Source: Acidobacteriota bacterium (GTDB lineage: Bacteria > Acidobacteriota > Holophagae > Holophagales > Holophagaceae). Taken from it: a stretch of DNA of 64,000 bases. The notes beneath the pieces were generated by a model. That model saw only the letters and a list, made by a program, of their open reading frames with translations, was not told the origin of the DNA and searched no databases. Positions 34,225 through 41,757 of this stretch are shown here, one piece after another. Position 1 is the stretch's first letter. Every line of letters begins with the position of its first letter. Location: assembly GCA_016192145.1 (NCBI GenBank), contig JACPUT010000002.1, positions 310,001 through 374,000 of the forward strand, written 5' to 3'. A program made the translations under genes and the position numbers.

Positions 34225-35511
34225 CTAAGGCAGGGAGTCCAGGGCCTGGGCGAGATCGGCCAGCAGATCCTCCGCCTCCTCGATGCCGATGGAGAGCCGG
34301 ATGAGGCTGTCGGTGATGCCGGCGCGCTTGCGGGCCTCGGGTGTCATGGAGGCGTGGGTCATGGAGGCGGGATGGGCCACGAGGCTCTCCACGCCGCCCA
34401 AGGATTCGGCGAGGGTGAACCAGCGCAGCGTCGTGAGGAGGTGATCCACGTTGGCCTGGTTGCCCTCCTTCAGTTCGAAGCTGAGCATGGCGCCGAAGCC
34501 CGACTGCTGGGCCTTGGCGAGGGCGTGCTGGGGATGGGAGGGAAGGCCGGGAAAGTGGACGATGCCCACCGCCGGATGTGTCGCCAGGAACTCGGCCACT
34601 TGCTGCGCGCCCGCCTCATGGGCGCGCATGCGCACCTGCAGCGTCTTCAAGCCGCGCAGCACCAGGAAGCAGTCGTGGGGCCCCTGGCTCGTGCCCAGGA
34701 GGTTGTTCATGGACTGGATGCGCTGCGTGAGCGCCACCTGGCCCTTGGCGGCGACGACGGCCCCGCCCACCACGTCGCTATGGCCGTTGAGGTACTTGGT
34801 GGTGGAGTGCACGACGAGGTCCGCGCCCAGGGCCAGGGGCTTCTGCAGCAGGGGGCTGAGGAAGGTGTTGTCCACCACGGTGAGGGCGCCCTTGGCCTTG
34901 GCCAGCTGGGCCACGGCCTGGATGTCCGTGAGGCGCAGGAGCGGATTCGAGGGCGTCTCGATCCACACCATGCGGGTGTTGTCCTGGAAGGCGGCCTGCA
35001 CGGCGTCGAGGTCCGCCAGGTCCAGGTAGGTCACTTCCAGGCCGTAGGTGGCCTTGGCGTGCTCCAGCGTGCGGAAGGTGCCACCGTAGCAGTCCACGGT
35101 GCACAGCAGGTGGCTGCCGTGGGGCAGCAGGTTCAGGGCCACGAGGATGGCGCTCATGCCCGTGCTCGTGCAGGTGGCGCCCTCACCGCCCTCGAGCAAG
35201 GCGATGGCCTCCTCCAGGGCCGCGCGCGTGGGGTTGCCGCTGCGCGTGTAGTCGTAGCCCGCGTTGGTGCAGACGTCGCGGAAGGCGAAGGTGCTCGTCT
35301 GATAGATGGGGGGCATCACGGCGCCGTAGGCGGGGTCCGGCTGCACGCCCGCATGCACGCACTGGGTGCCGGGCCGCGCGCCAGGTACCAGGGGCGGCCG
35401 CTTCGTCCACCCTGCCTTGGCGGGGGAGCCCGGCGGCAGGATCGTGAAGTGGTAGGCGGGATTGCCGGGGACGTTGGAGTCGAGGTGAATGTCTTGAGAG
35501 GTGGTCATCAC
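34225..35511 (-). CDS. cystathionine gamma-synthase/lyase family PLP enzyme
   Basis: Trans-sulfuration enzyme family member (428 aa). The PLP lysine is in VVHSTTKYLNGHSD near residue 245; YDYTRSGNPTRAALE and SLGGVESLVAHPASMTH are typical. About 50 extra residues precede the family start (PGTQCVHAGVQPD). MetB-like synthase or MetC/CGL-like lyase cannot be separated by eye; since metX/metY already give direct sulfhydrylation, a reverse role (cystathionine or methionine-derived homocysteine to cysteine) is possible. Last gene of the SAM-riboswitch unit with metF and metH, after hairpin element D. Confidence 0.9.
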   Translation of the reverse strand: MMTTSQDIHLDSNVPGNPAYHFTILPPGSPAKAGWTKRPPLVPGARPGTQCVHAGVQPDPAYGAVMPPIYQTSTFAFRDVCTNAGYDYTRSGNPTRAALEEAIALLEGGEGATCTSTGMSAILVALNLLPHGSHLLCTVDCYGGTFRTLEHAKATYGLEVTYLDLADLDAVQAAFQDNTRMVWIETPSNPLLRLTDIQAVAQLAKAKGALTVVDNTFLSPLLQKPLALGADLVVHSTTKYLNGHSDVVGGAVVAAKGQVALTQRIQSMNNLLGTSQGPHDCFLVLRGLKTLQVRMRAHEAGAQQVAEFLATHPAVGIVHFPGLPSHPQHALAKAQQSGFGAMLSFELKEGNQANVDHLLTTLRWFTLAESLGGVESLVAHPASMTHASMTPEARKRAGITDSLIRLSIGIEEAEDLLADLAQALDSLP

Positions 35512-35532
35512 GGTTCCTTAAGGGAAAGAGAG

Positions 35533-35637
35533 GTAACCACAGAGGTCACGGAGGACACAGAGGTAGAAAGAGGAGGGGAGGGCCTCCTCGTGTTTCATCC
35601 CTGTTTTTCTCTGTGGCCTCTGTGACCTCTGTGGTTA
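35533..35637. repeat. hairpin element D, 9-nt periodic arms, between metH and the MetB-like gene
   Basis: The left arm (35533-35564), TAACCACAGAGGTCACGGAGG plus further units, has a 9-nt period; the right arm (35609-35637), CTCTGTGGCCTCTGTGACC and on, is its near-perfect inverse. A 44-base loop lies between. It occupies most of the 138-base gap within the methionine operon. Confidence 0.8.
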
Positions 35638-35649
35638 ATGGCTTTTGGG

Positions 35650-38600
35650 TTAGATCGAGAAGTAGCGCGCCTGGGGATGCCAGGCGACGAGGGCGGAGGT
35701 GGAGTACTCGGGGTCCATCTGGAAGCTCTCCGTGAGGTGCACGCCGATGGCGTCGCCTTGGAGGAGCTCCTGGATGAAGGCGTTGCCTTCCATGTCGGGG
35801 CAGGCGGGGTAGCCGAAGGAGTAGCGGGAACCCTGGTAGCCCTGGCTGAAGAGGGTGCGGAGGTCCTTGGCGTCTTTGGCGTGGATGCCCAGCTCGCGGC
35901 GGATGCGGGCGTGGAGCCATTCGGCGGCGGCTTCCGTCAGTTCCGTGGCGAGGCCGTGGAAGTGGTAGTAGTCGCTGTAGGCGTCGGCCTTGTAGAGGGC
36001 CTGGGCGTGAGCGGCGGCTTCGTGGCCGAGGGTCACCAACTGCAGGGCCAGCAGATCCCGGGTGCCGCTGCTCAGGGGCGCGAAGAAGTCCGCGATGCTG
36101 AGGCGCCGGCCCAGGGCCTGGCGGGGAAGGGTGATGCGCTTCAGCTCGCGGTCGGGGGACACCGGATCGAAGACCACGAGGTCGTCCCCATCCGCGTTCA
36201 CGGGCAGATAGGCGTAGCGGGCCCGGGGTGTGACGAGGTTTTCCGCTTGAAGGCGGGCCTTCCAGCGGAGAAGCTCGGGCTCGGCTTTGTCCTTGAGCAC
36301 CGCCTGGAAGGTGGCGTCATCTTGGGTGCCTTGGGCGTAGCCCCAACGCTGGCGCAGCACCACGAACTCATCGAGGAAGGCATAGAGTTCCTCGGGGCTG
36401 GGGCTCAGCTCCTTCACTCCCCAGAAAGGGGGCGCGGGGATGGGCTCGTCGCGGCGCACCCACGTGCTCTGGCCCGACGTCGTGAGGGCCACGGCGCGAT
36501 CGCCCCGGTGCAGCACCTGGATGGCGGGGGCGGCGGCATCGGTGGGGGCCGTGGAGATGTCGCCGCCGGCGGCGATGCGCTGCATGAGGCGCAGGCCCTC
36601 GAAGGCATCCTCGGCGTAGAAGACGGGGCCGCCGTAGACCTTGCGGCAGTCCTGCTCCACGTAGGCGCGGGTGAGCGCGGCGCCGCCCAGGATCACGGGC
36701 ACGTCGAAGCCCTGTTCCTCCAGGAGTTGGAGGTTCTCGCGCATGATCACCGTGGACTTCACAAGGAGGCCCGAGAGGCCGATGGCGTCGGCCTTCCAGT
36801 CCTCGTGGGCCTTGAGGATGGAATCCATGGGCTGCTTGATGCCCAGGTTCTTCACCTCGAAGCCGTTGTTGCTGAGGATGATGTCCACGAGGTTCTTGCC
36901 GATGTCGTGCACGTCCCCGCGGACCGTGGCCAGCAGGATCCGGCCCTTGGCGGCGGACCCCTCCTTGGGCAGCTCGGGCTCGATGCGGGCGATGGCGGCC
37001 TTCATGGCCTCGGCGCTCTCCAGCACGAAGGGCAGCTGCATTTCGCCGGAACCGAAGCGCTCACCCACGGTCTTCATGCCATCCAACAGCACTTCGTTGA
37101 TGAGGCGCAGGGGGTCGGCGCCGGCGGCCAGGGCCTCTTCCACATCGGCCACCACCTGGCGCTTCTCGCCCTCGATGATGTCGAGCTTGAGGCGGTCATC
37201 CAGGGGCAGGCCCACGCGGCGGTCGGCCTTGGCCTCGGCCTTGCGGTTGGAGAAGCGGGCCAGCACTTCCTTGAGGGGATCGTAGCCCTCGGACCGGCGG
37301 TCGAAGAGGAGGTCTTCGATGATCTTGCGGTCCTCGGGCTCGATGGCGGCCACGGGGATGACCTTCGACGCATTGAAGATGGCCAGCTCCAGGCCGTGCT
37401 GCACGGCGTGGTAGAGCATCAGCGCGTTCAGGGTGTGCCGGGCCGCGGGGGTGAGGCCGAAGCTCACGTTGGAGACGCCGAGGATGGTGTTCACGCCGGG
37501 CCAGCGATCCCGGATGGCCGCCAGGGCGTCCAGCGTCGCCACGGCGCTGCCGCGGAACTCCTCGTCGCCGCTGCCCAGGGTGAAGGTGAGGGGGTCGATG
37601 AGCAGGTCGCCGGGGGCGAATCCGTACTCGCCCACTACGAGATTCACGAGGCGCTCGGCGATGGCGAGCTTGCGCTCCAGGGTTTTGGCCATGCCCTCCT
37701 CATCGATGGTGAGGGCCACGATGGAGGCGCCATAGGTTTTACAGAGGTCCAGGATCTTGCGGGCCTTGGCTTCCCCATCCTCGAAGTTGATGGAGTTGAC
37801 GATGCACTTGCCCGGGGCCCGCTGCAGGGCCTTTTCGATGACGGGCACCTCCGTGCTGTCGATCATGAGGGGCAGCTGCACCTGGGTGACGAGCTTGGAG
37901 AGGTAGAGGTCCATGTCGCGGACTTCGTCCCGGCCTACGTAGGCCACGCAGACGTCCAGCAGGTGGGCGCCCTCCTTCTGCTGGCCCTTGGCGATCTCCA
38001 CGAGGCCATCCCAGTCCTCCTGGGCGAGGAGGTCCCGGAAGGCCTTGGAGCCGTTGGCATTGGTGCGCTCACCCACGATGGTGGGGGCGGGCTCCTGGCG
38101 CAGGGCGACGCTCTGGTAGAGGCTGGTGGCGCTGCGTTCCAGGAAGGGCGTGCGGCGGGGGGCCGCGAGGTTCTTGACCTTGGGCGCCATGGCGCGAATG
38201 TGATCGGGGTTGGTGCCGCAGCAGCCGCCCACGATGGCGAGGCCGTGGTGCGCGGCCGCATGGGCCACCTTGTCGGCGAAGGCCTCGGGGCCCAGGGGGT
38301 AGACCACCTGGCCGCCCTCGTTGCGCGGCAGGCCGGCGTTGGGGAGGCAGGAGATGGCGAAGGGGCTCGCTTCCGAGAGGGCCTGGAGGTGGGCGGCCAT
38401 CTCATCGGGGCCCGTGGCGCAGTTGAGGCCCAGCACATCGATGCCCAGCTGCTCGAGGGAATGGAGCACGGAGGTGATGTCCGTGCCCACGAGCAGCGTG
38501 CCCGTGGTCTCCACGGTGCCCTGCACCCAGAGGGGGATGCGCTTGCCGGCCTGGGCCATGGCCCCGCGGGCGGCCCGCACGGCCACCTTGATCTGGCCCA

Positions 38601-39084
38601 GATCTTGGCAGGTCTCGATGAGGATGGCGTCGGCGCCGCCCTCCAGCAGGCCCGCCATCTGCACGCGGTAGCTGTCGAGCATGGCTTCGTAGGTGGTGTG
38701 GCCCAGGGTGACGAGCTTGGTGCCGGGGCCCACGGAGCCGATGACGAAGCGGGGCTCGTCATAGCTGTCGGCCACCTCCCGGGCGAGGCGGGCGGCGGCC
38801 ACGTTCAGCTCGAAGGCGCGGTCCGCGATGCCGAACTCCCCGAGCCCGATGGGCGTGCAGCCGAAGGTGTTCGTCTCCACCGCATCGGCCCCCGCTTCGA
38901 AGTAGCGCTGGTGGATCTCCTGAATCCACTCCTTGCGATTGAGGTTGAGCAGCTCGACGCAGCCCTCCAGCTCCTTGGAGCCGTAGTCCTCGATCGTGGG
39001 CCCCTTGGCGAAGATCTGCGTGCCCATGCCGCCATCCAGCAGGACGACGCGTTCGTTCATGAGTTGGGTGAGGGTTCGGGTCAT
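35650..39084 (-). CDS. metH: cobalamin-dependent methionine synthase
   Basis: Transfers a methyl group from 5-methyltetrahydrofolate through cobalamin to homocysteine (1144 aa). All four modules are present: homocysteine domain with the zinc cysteines in GLNCATGP (near residue 220) and GGCCGT (near residue 289), pterin-binding domain with GERTNANGSKAF (near residue 342), cobalamin domain with DVHDIGKN (near residue 726) and SGLLVKS, and the AdoMet reactivation domain ending VHLTESFQMDPEYST. ATG at 39084 gives the family start MTRTLTQLMNERVVLLDGGMGT. Regulated from the SAM riboswitch at 41.5 kb; no B12 riboswitch is seen. Confidence 0.97.
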   Translation of the reverse strand: MTRTLTQLMNERVVLLDGGMGTQIFAKGPTIEDYGSKELEGCVELLNLNRKEWIQEIHQRYFEAGADAVETNTFGCTPIGLGEFGIADRAFELNVAAARLAREVADSYDEPRFVIGSVGPGTKLVTLGHTTYEAMLDSYRVQMAGLLEGGADAILIETCQDLGQIKVAVRAARGAMAQAGKRIPLWVQGTVETTGTLLVGTDITSVLHSLEQLGIDVLGLNCATGPDEMAAHLQALSEASPFAISCLPNAGLPRNEGGQVVYPLGPEAFADKVAHAAAHHGLAIVGGCCGTNPDHIRAMAPKVKNLAAPRRTPFLERSATSLYQSVALRQEPAPTIVGERTNANGSKAFRDLLAQEDWDGLVEIAKGQQKEGAHLLDVCVAYVGRDEVRDMDLYLSKLVTQVQLPLMIDSTEVPVIEKALQRAPGKCIVNSINFEDGEAKARKILDLCKTYGASIVALTIDEEGMAKTLERKLAIAERLVNLVVGEYGFAPGDLLIDPLTFTLGSGDEEFRGSAVATLDALAAIRDRWPGVNTILGVSNVSFGLTPAARHTLNALMLYHAVQHGLELAIFNASKVIPVAAIEPEDRKIIEDLLFDRRSEGYDPLKEVLARFSNRKAEAKADRRVGLPLDDRLKLDIIEGEKRQVVADVEEALAAGADPLRLINEVLLDGMKTVGERFGSGEMQLPFVLESAEAMKAAIARIEPELPKEGSAAKGRILLATVRGDVHDIGKNLVDIILSNNGFEVKNLGIKQPMDSILKAHEDWKADAIGLSGLLVKSTVIMRENLQLLEEQGFDVPVILGGAALTRAYVEQDCRKVYGGPVFYAEDAFEGLRLMQRIAAGGDISTAPTDAAAPAIQVLHRGDRAVALTTSGQSTWVRRDEPIPAPPFWGVKELSPSPEELYAFLDEFVVLRQRWGYAQGTQDDATFQAVLKDKAEPELLRWKARLQAENLVTPRARYAYLPVNADGDDLVVFDPVSPDRELKRITLPRQALGRRLSIADFFAPLSSGTRDLLALQLVTLGHEAAAHAQALYKADAYSDYYHFHGLATELTEAAAEWLHARIRRELGIHAKDAKDLRTLFSQGYQGSRYSFGYPACPDMEGNAFIQELLQGDAIGVHLTESFQMDPEYSTSALVAWHPQARYFSI

Positions 39085-39110
39085 TGGGGCCACACGAAGG
39101 AAAACTTGGA

Positions 39111-39247
39111 ACCACCAAGACACCAGAAGTTAGTTGGCCTCGTGTATCGGCGGAGCCGATACCGAGAAGACACCAAGGAAAAGCCTCTGTGTTGAGTACG
39201 GGGGCCCTCTTCTTTAGCTTTTCTTGGTGTCTTGGTGTCTTGGTGGT
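39111..39247. repeat. hairpin element E between ferredoxin and metH genes, with palindromic core
   Basis: The outer arms ACCACCAAGACACC (39111-39124) and TTGGTGTCTTGGTGTCTTGGTGGT (39224-39247) are inverted. Inside the left half is the core GTTGGCCTCGTGTATCGG-CGGAG-CCGATAC (about 39133-39162). The block 39111-39187 matches the reverse complement of 58172-58249 (element F) over about 78 bases with few differences. It fills the 173-base gap between the two genes. Confidence 0.8.
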
Positions 39248-39257
39248 GAATCATTTT

Positions 39258-39548
39258 TTAGAGTCCGATGTAATCGACGGCCACATCCCCGTTTACCCGT
39301 ACTTGGCAGGCGAGGCGCTGGTCGGCGGGGACCTTGAGGGCCGCGAGGAATTCGCGCTCTTCGGCATTGGGCGCGCTGCAGTGGGCTAGGCCTTCGGTGA
39401 TGCGCACGCGGCAGGTACCGCAGGAGCCCGTGCGGCAGCCGAAGGTGAGGTCGGCGCCGGCGGCCTCGGCGATCTCCTGGAGGGAGGTGCCGAGGGGCGC
39501 CTGCACCAGCAGGTCATCGAGGAGAAAGTGGACCTTCACGGCGCTCAT
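39258..39548 (-). CDS. 2Fe-2S ferredoxin
   Basis: Plant-type [2Fe-2S] ferredoxin of 96 aa: cluster cysteines in FGCRTGSCGTC (near residues 37-45) and the fourth in RLACQVRV near residue 80. The ATG overlaps the stop of the MetF fusion by four bases (ATGA) and metH follows, so this electron carrier is embedded in the methionine operon. Plausible roles are electron supply to MetF in place of NAD(P)H, or reductive reactivation of MetH-cobalamin, which in other bacteria uses flavodoxin; both are inferences. It could also serve the ferredoxin-type sulfite reductase. Confidence 0.92.
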   Translation of the reverse strand: MSAVKVHFLLDDLLVQAPLGTSLQEIAEAAGADLTFGCRTGSCGTCRVRITEGLAHCSAPNAEEREFLAALKVPADQRLACQVRVNGDVAVDYIGL

Positions 39549-41407
39549 GCATTCACCTGGGGCTTGGGGACGAGGGGTGCCACCAATTCCACCTGGCCGA
39601 ATGGCGCACTGAGCTGGAGGCCTTGGATGCGGGGGCGGATGGCTTCGAGGATCTCCTGGGCGATCTCCAGGCCCTCCTTCACCTGGTCCTCGGCGGTGGC
39701 GCGCTTGGCCATGCGCTGGAGGATGCTGGGGGGCACGTAGACGCCGGGGACCTCGTTGGCCATGAACTCGGCGTTGCGCAGGCTCTTCAGGGGCCAGAGC
39801 CCTGCGATGATGGGGATGCGGCCGATGGAATCCGTGAAGTCCAGGAAGCGGAAGAGGCTTTCGGCATCGAAGACGGGCTGGGTGATGGCCCACTGGGCGC
39901 CGGCCTCCACCTTCCACTTGAATCGGCGCTGCTCCCGCTCCAGATCCGGGGCCACGGGGTTGGCGCCCACGCCCAGGGAGAAGGGCGTGGGCTTGCCGAT
40001 GGAGGTGCCGCCGATGTCGAGGCCCGTGTTGAGGCGCTTGATGATGTTCACGAGGCCGATGGCATCCACGTCGAACACGGCCGTGGCCTGGGGGTAGGGG
40101 CCCAGCTTCGGAGGATCGCCCGTGATGGCGAGGACGTTGCGCAGGCCGAGGCCCGCGGCGCCGAGGAGGTCCGACTGCATGCCGAGGAGGTTGCGATCCC
40201 GGCAGGCGTAGTGGAGCACCGTCTCGATGCCCACTTCCCGCTCGATGATGGCGGCCGTGGCCAGGGCGCTCATGCGGGCCATGGCCCGGGGGCCATCGGG
40301 CACGTTGATGGCGTCCACGCCGAGTCGTTTGCAGGCGTGGGTCTTGGCCACGAGCTTGTCGTACTCCATGCCCTTGGGGGGCACGAGCTCGATGGAGCTG
40401 ACGAACTCGCCCTTGGCGAGCTTCTCGGCCCAGCGGCTGCGCTCCACCACGGGCACCTCCGCCTGGGCCTGCTCCCCGGAGCGCACCTCGTGGCTGCCGT
40501 TGGCCTGCACGAAGGCGCGATCCTGGCGCAGGGCCCCGCGCATGGCGCGGATGTGGGCGGGCGTGGTGCCCGCGCAGCCGCCCACGGCCCGGGCGCCGCC
40601 GGCGAGGGCCCGCTGGGCGAAGTCGCCGAGGTATTCCGGGGAGGCCATGAAGAGCCAGCGGCCATCCACCAGCTTGGGCATGCCGGGGCTGGGCTGCAGG
40701 ATGATGGGCTTGGTGGTGGCCTTGCGCAGCTTCTCCAGGAGGGTGAGCTGGGGCGAGGGGCCGTTGCCGCCGTTGGCGCCGATGAGGTCGGCGCCCCACT
40801 CCTCCAGGCGGCTGGCCACCCAGCCGGGGTCGGAGCTGGTGAGGGCGAGGCCCTCCTCACCCGTGCTCATCATGGCGGCGATGGGAAGTTGCGTGACCGC
40901 GCGGATGCCCGCCAGGGCCTGGCGGATCTCGTTGAGATCCTCGAAGGACTCCAGGACGAAGAGATCCACACCCGCGTCCAGCAGGGCCTGGGCCTGCTCC
41001 TGGAAGAGCTCCTTGGCCTCGTCGAAGCTGGTGGGGCCCCAGGGCTCCAGGCGCAGGCCCAGGGGCCCCAGGCAGCCGGCCACCCAGGCGTCGGAGCCCT
41101 GCAGCTCGATGGCCTTTCGGGCGAGGCGCACGCCCTCGGCGTTGATGGCGGGCAGGGCCGCTTCCAGGGCGTAGCCCGCCAGGCGGGCACGGTTGGCGCC
41201 CCAGGTGTTGGTGGTGAGCACCTGGGCGCCGGCGGCCAGGAACTCCTGGTGGATGCCCACGACGAGGTCGGGGTTCTTGAGGTTGCTCTCGTCGAAGCAG
41301 CGGGAGAGGGCGATGCCCCGCTCGAAGAGCGCGCTGCTCGTGGAGCCGTCGAAGAGGAAGCATCGACCGGAATCCAGCGCATCTCGAAAGGGGGTGGGGT
41401 TGGACAT
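39545..41407 (-). CDS. homocysteine methyltransferase-like domain fused to methylenetetrahydrofolate reductase
   Basis: A 620-aa fusion of the YitJ type. Residues about 1-300 form a homocysteine methyltransferase-like barrel (FLFDGSTSSALFERG...); residues about 335-600 form MetF, with SSIELVPPKG, ACRDRNLLGMQSDLLG and LAITGDPPK, which reduces 5,10-methylene-THF to the methyl donor of MetH. The zinc-site positions of the first domain are altered: the NC motif reads GANGGNGP near residue 213, and GGCC reads GGCAGT near residue 276, so two of three zinc cysteines are missing. MetH in the same operon keeps all three. The domain is therefore probably inactive as a methyltransferase. ATG 41407 has GAGG four bases upstream. 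Confidence 0.92.
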   Translation of the reverse strand: MSNPTPFRDALDSGRCFLFDGSTSSALFERGIALSRCFDESNLKNPDLVVGIHQEFLAAGAQVLTTNTWGANRARLAGYALEAALPAINAEGVRLARKAIELQGSDAWVAGCLGPLGLRLEPWGPTSFDEAKELFQEQAQALLDAGVDLFVLESFEDLNEIRQALAGIRAVTQLPIAAMMSTGEEGLALTSSDPGWVASRLEEWGADLIGANGGNGPSPQLTLLEKLRKATTKPIILQPSPGMPKLVDGRWLFMASPEYLGDFAQRALAGGARAVGGCAGTTPAHIRAMRGALRQDRAFVQANGSHEVRSGEQAQAEVPVVERSRWAEKLAKGEFVSSIELVPPKGMEYDKLVAKTHACKRLGVDAINVPDGPRAMARMSALATAAIIEREVGIETVLHYACRDRNLLGMQSDLLGAAGLGLRNVLAITGDPPKLGPYPQATAVFDVDAIGLVNIIKRLNTGLDIGGTSIGKPTPFSLGVGANPVAPDLEREQRRFKWKVEAGAQWAITQPVFDAESLFRFLDFTDSIGRIPIIAGLWPLKSLRNAEFMANEVPGVYVPPSILQRMAKRATAEDQVKEGLEIAQEILEAIRPRIQGLQLSAPFGQVELVAPLVPKPQVNA

Positions 41408-41477
41408 GGAACCTCGACGGGGCCGTCCGGCGCCGCGCCATCCAACGTGCATGTCCTGGTCAGTCCGTCGATGTCTC

Positions 41478-41595
41478 GCCGGTATCTTTCCCCCGTAAGG
41501 GGGCAGGAATTAGCACCTTACATCGCTTGCGCGAGCAGGTTGCCAAGGTTTCACAGGGCCTAATCCCTCCACCTTTCTGGATAACGCGTTATCGG
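41478..41595 (-). promoter_or_regulatory. SAM-I riboswitch aptamer upstream of the metF-fdx-metH unit
   Basis: The minus strand reads GTTATCC, AGAAAGGTGGAGGGAT, AGGCCCTGTGAAACC, TTGGCAACCTGC, GGTGCTAATTCCTGCC and the closing GAAAGATACC, a clear SAM-I core. Unlike the other two copies no terminator hairpin or T tract lies between it and the gene (start 41407). TCGACGG (41465-41471 on the minus strand) is complementary to CCGTCGA, which overlaps the GAGG ribosome site at 41412-41420, so control may be translational. The 5' P1 strand lies in a palindrome GATAACGCGTTATC (41581-41594). Confidence 0.94.
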
Positions 41596-41631
41596 ACTGC
41601 CAAAGATCGTTCCCGGAAACCGGGTCTCCCA

Positions 41632-41660
41632 GAATGGGCGGACAGGGAATGGATCGTCAA
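41632..41660 (-). promoter_or_regulatory. putative promoter for the metF-metH unit
   Basis: TTGACG (41655-41660) and CCATTC (41632-41637) with a 17-base spacer, about 37 bases upstream of the aptamer. It is weak against the sigma-70 consensus, but similar to the arrangement before the other two SAM riboswitches. Confidence 0.3.
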
Positions 41661-41757
41661 GGGGTTGGTGAAACTTGAAGAAAATCCAGAGGGCCATGGC
41701 CGCCTTCGACCGCGGCGTGATCCCGCGTGCCGCTTTTCCTCCGAGCTGCCTTCAGGC

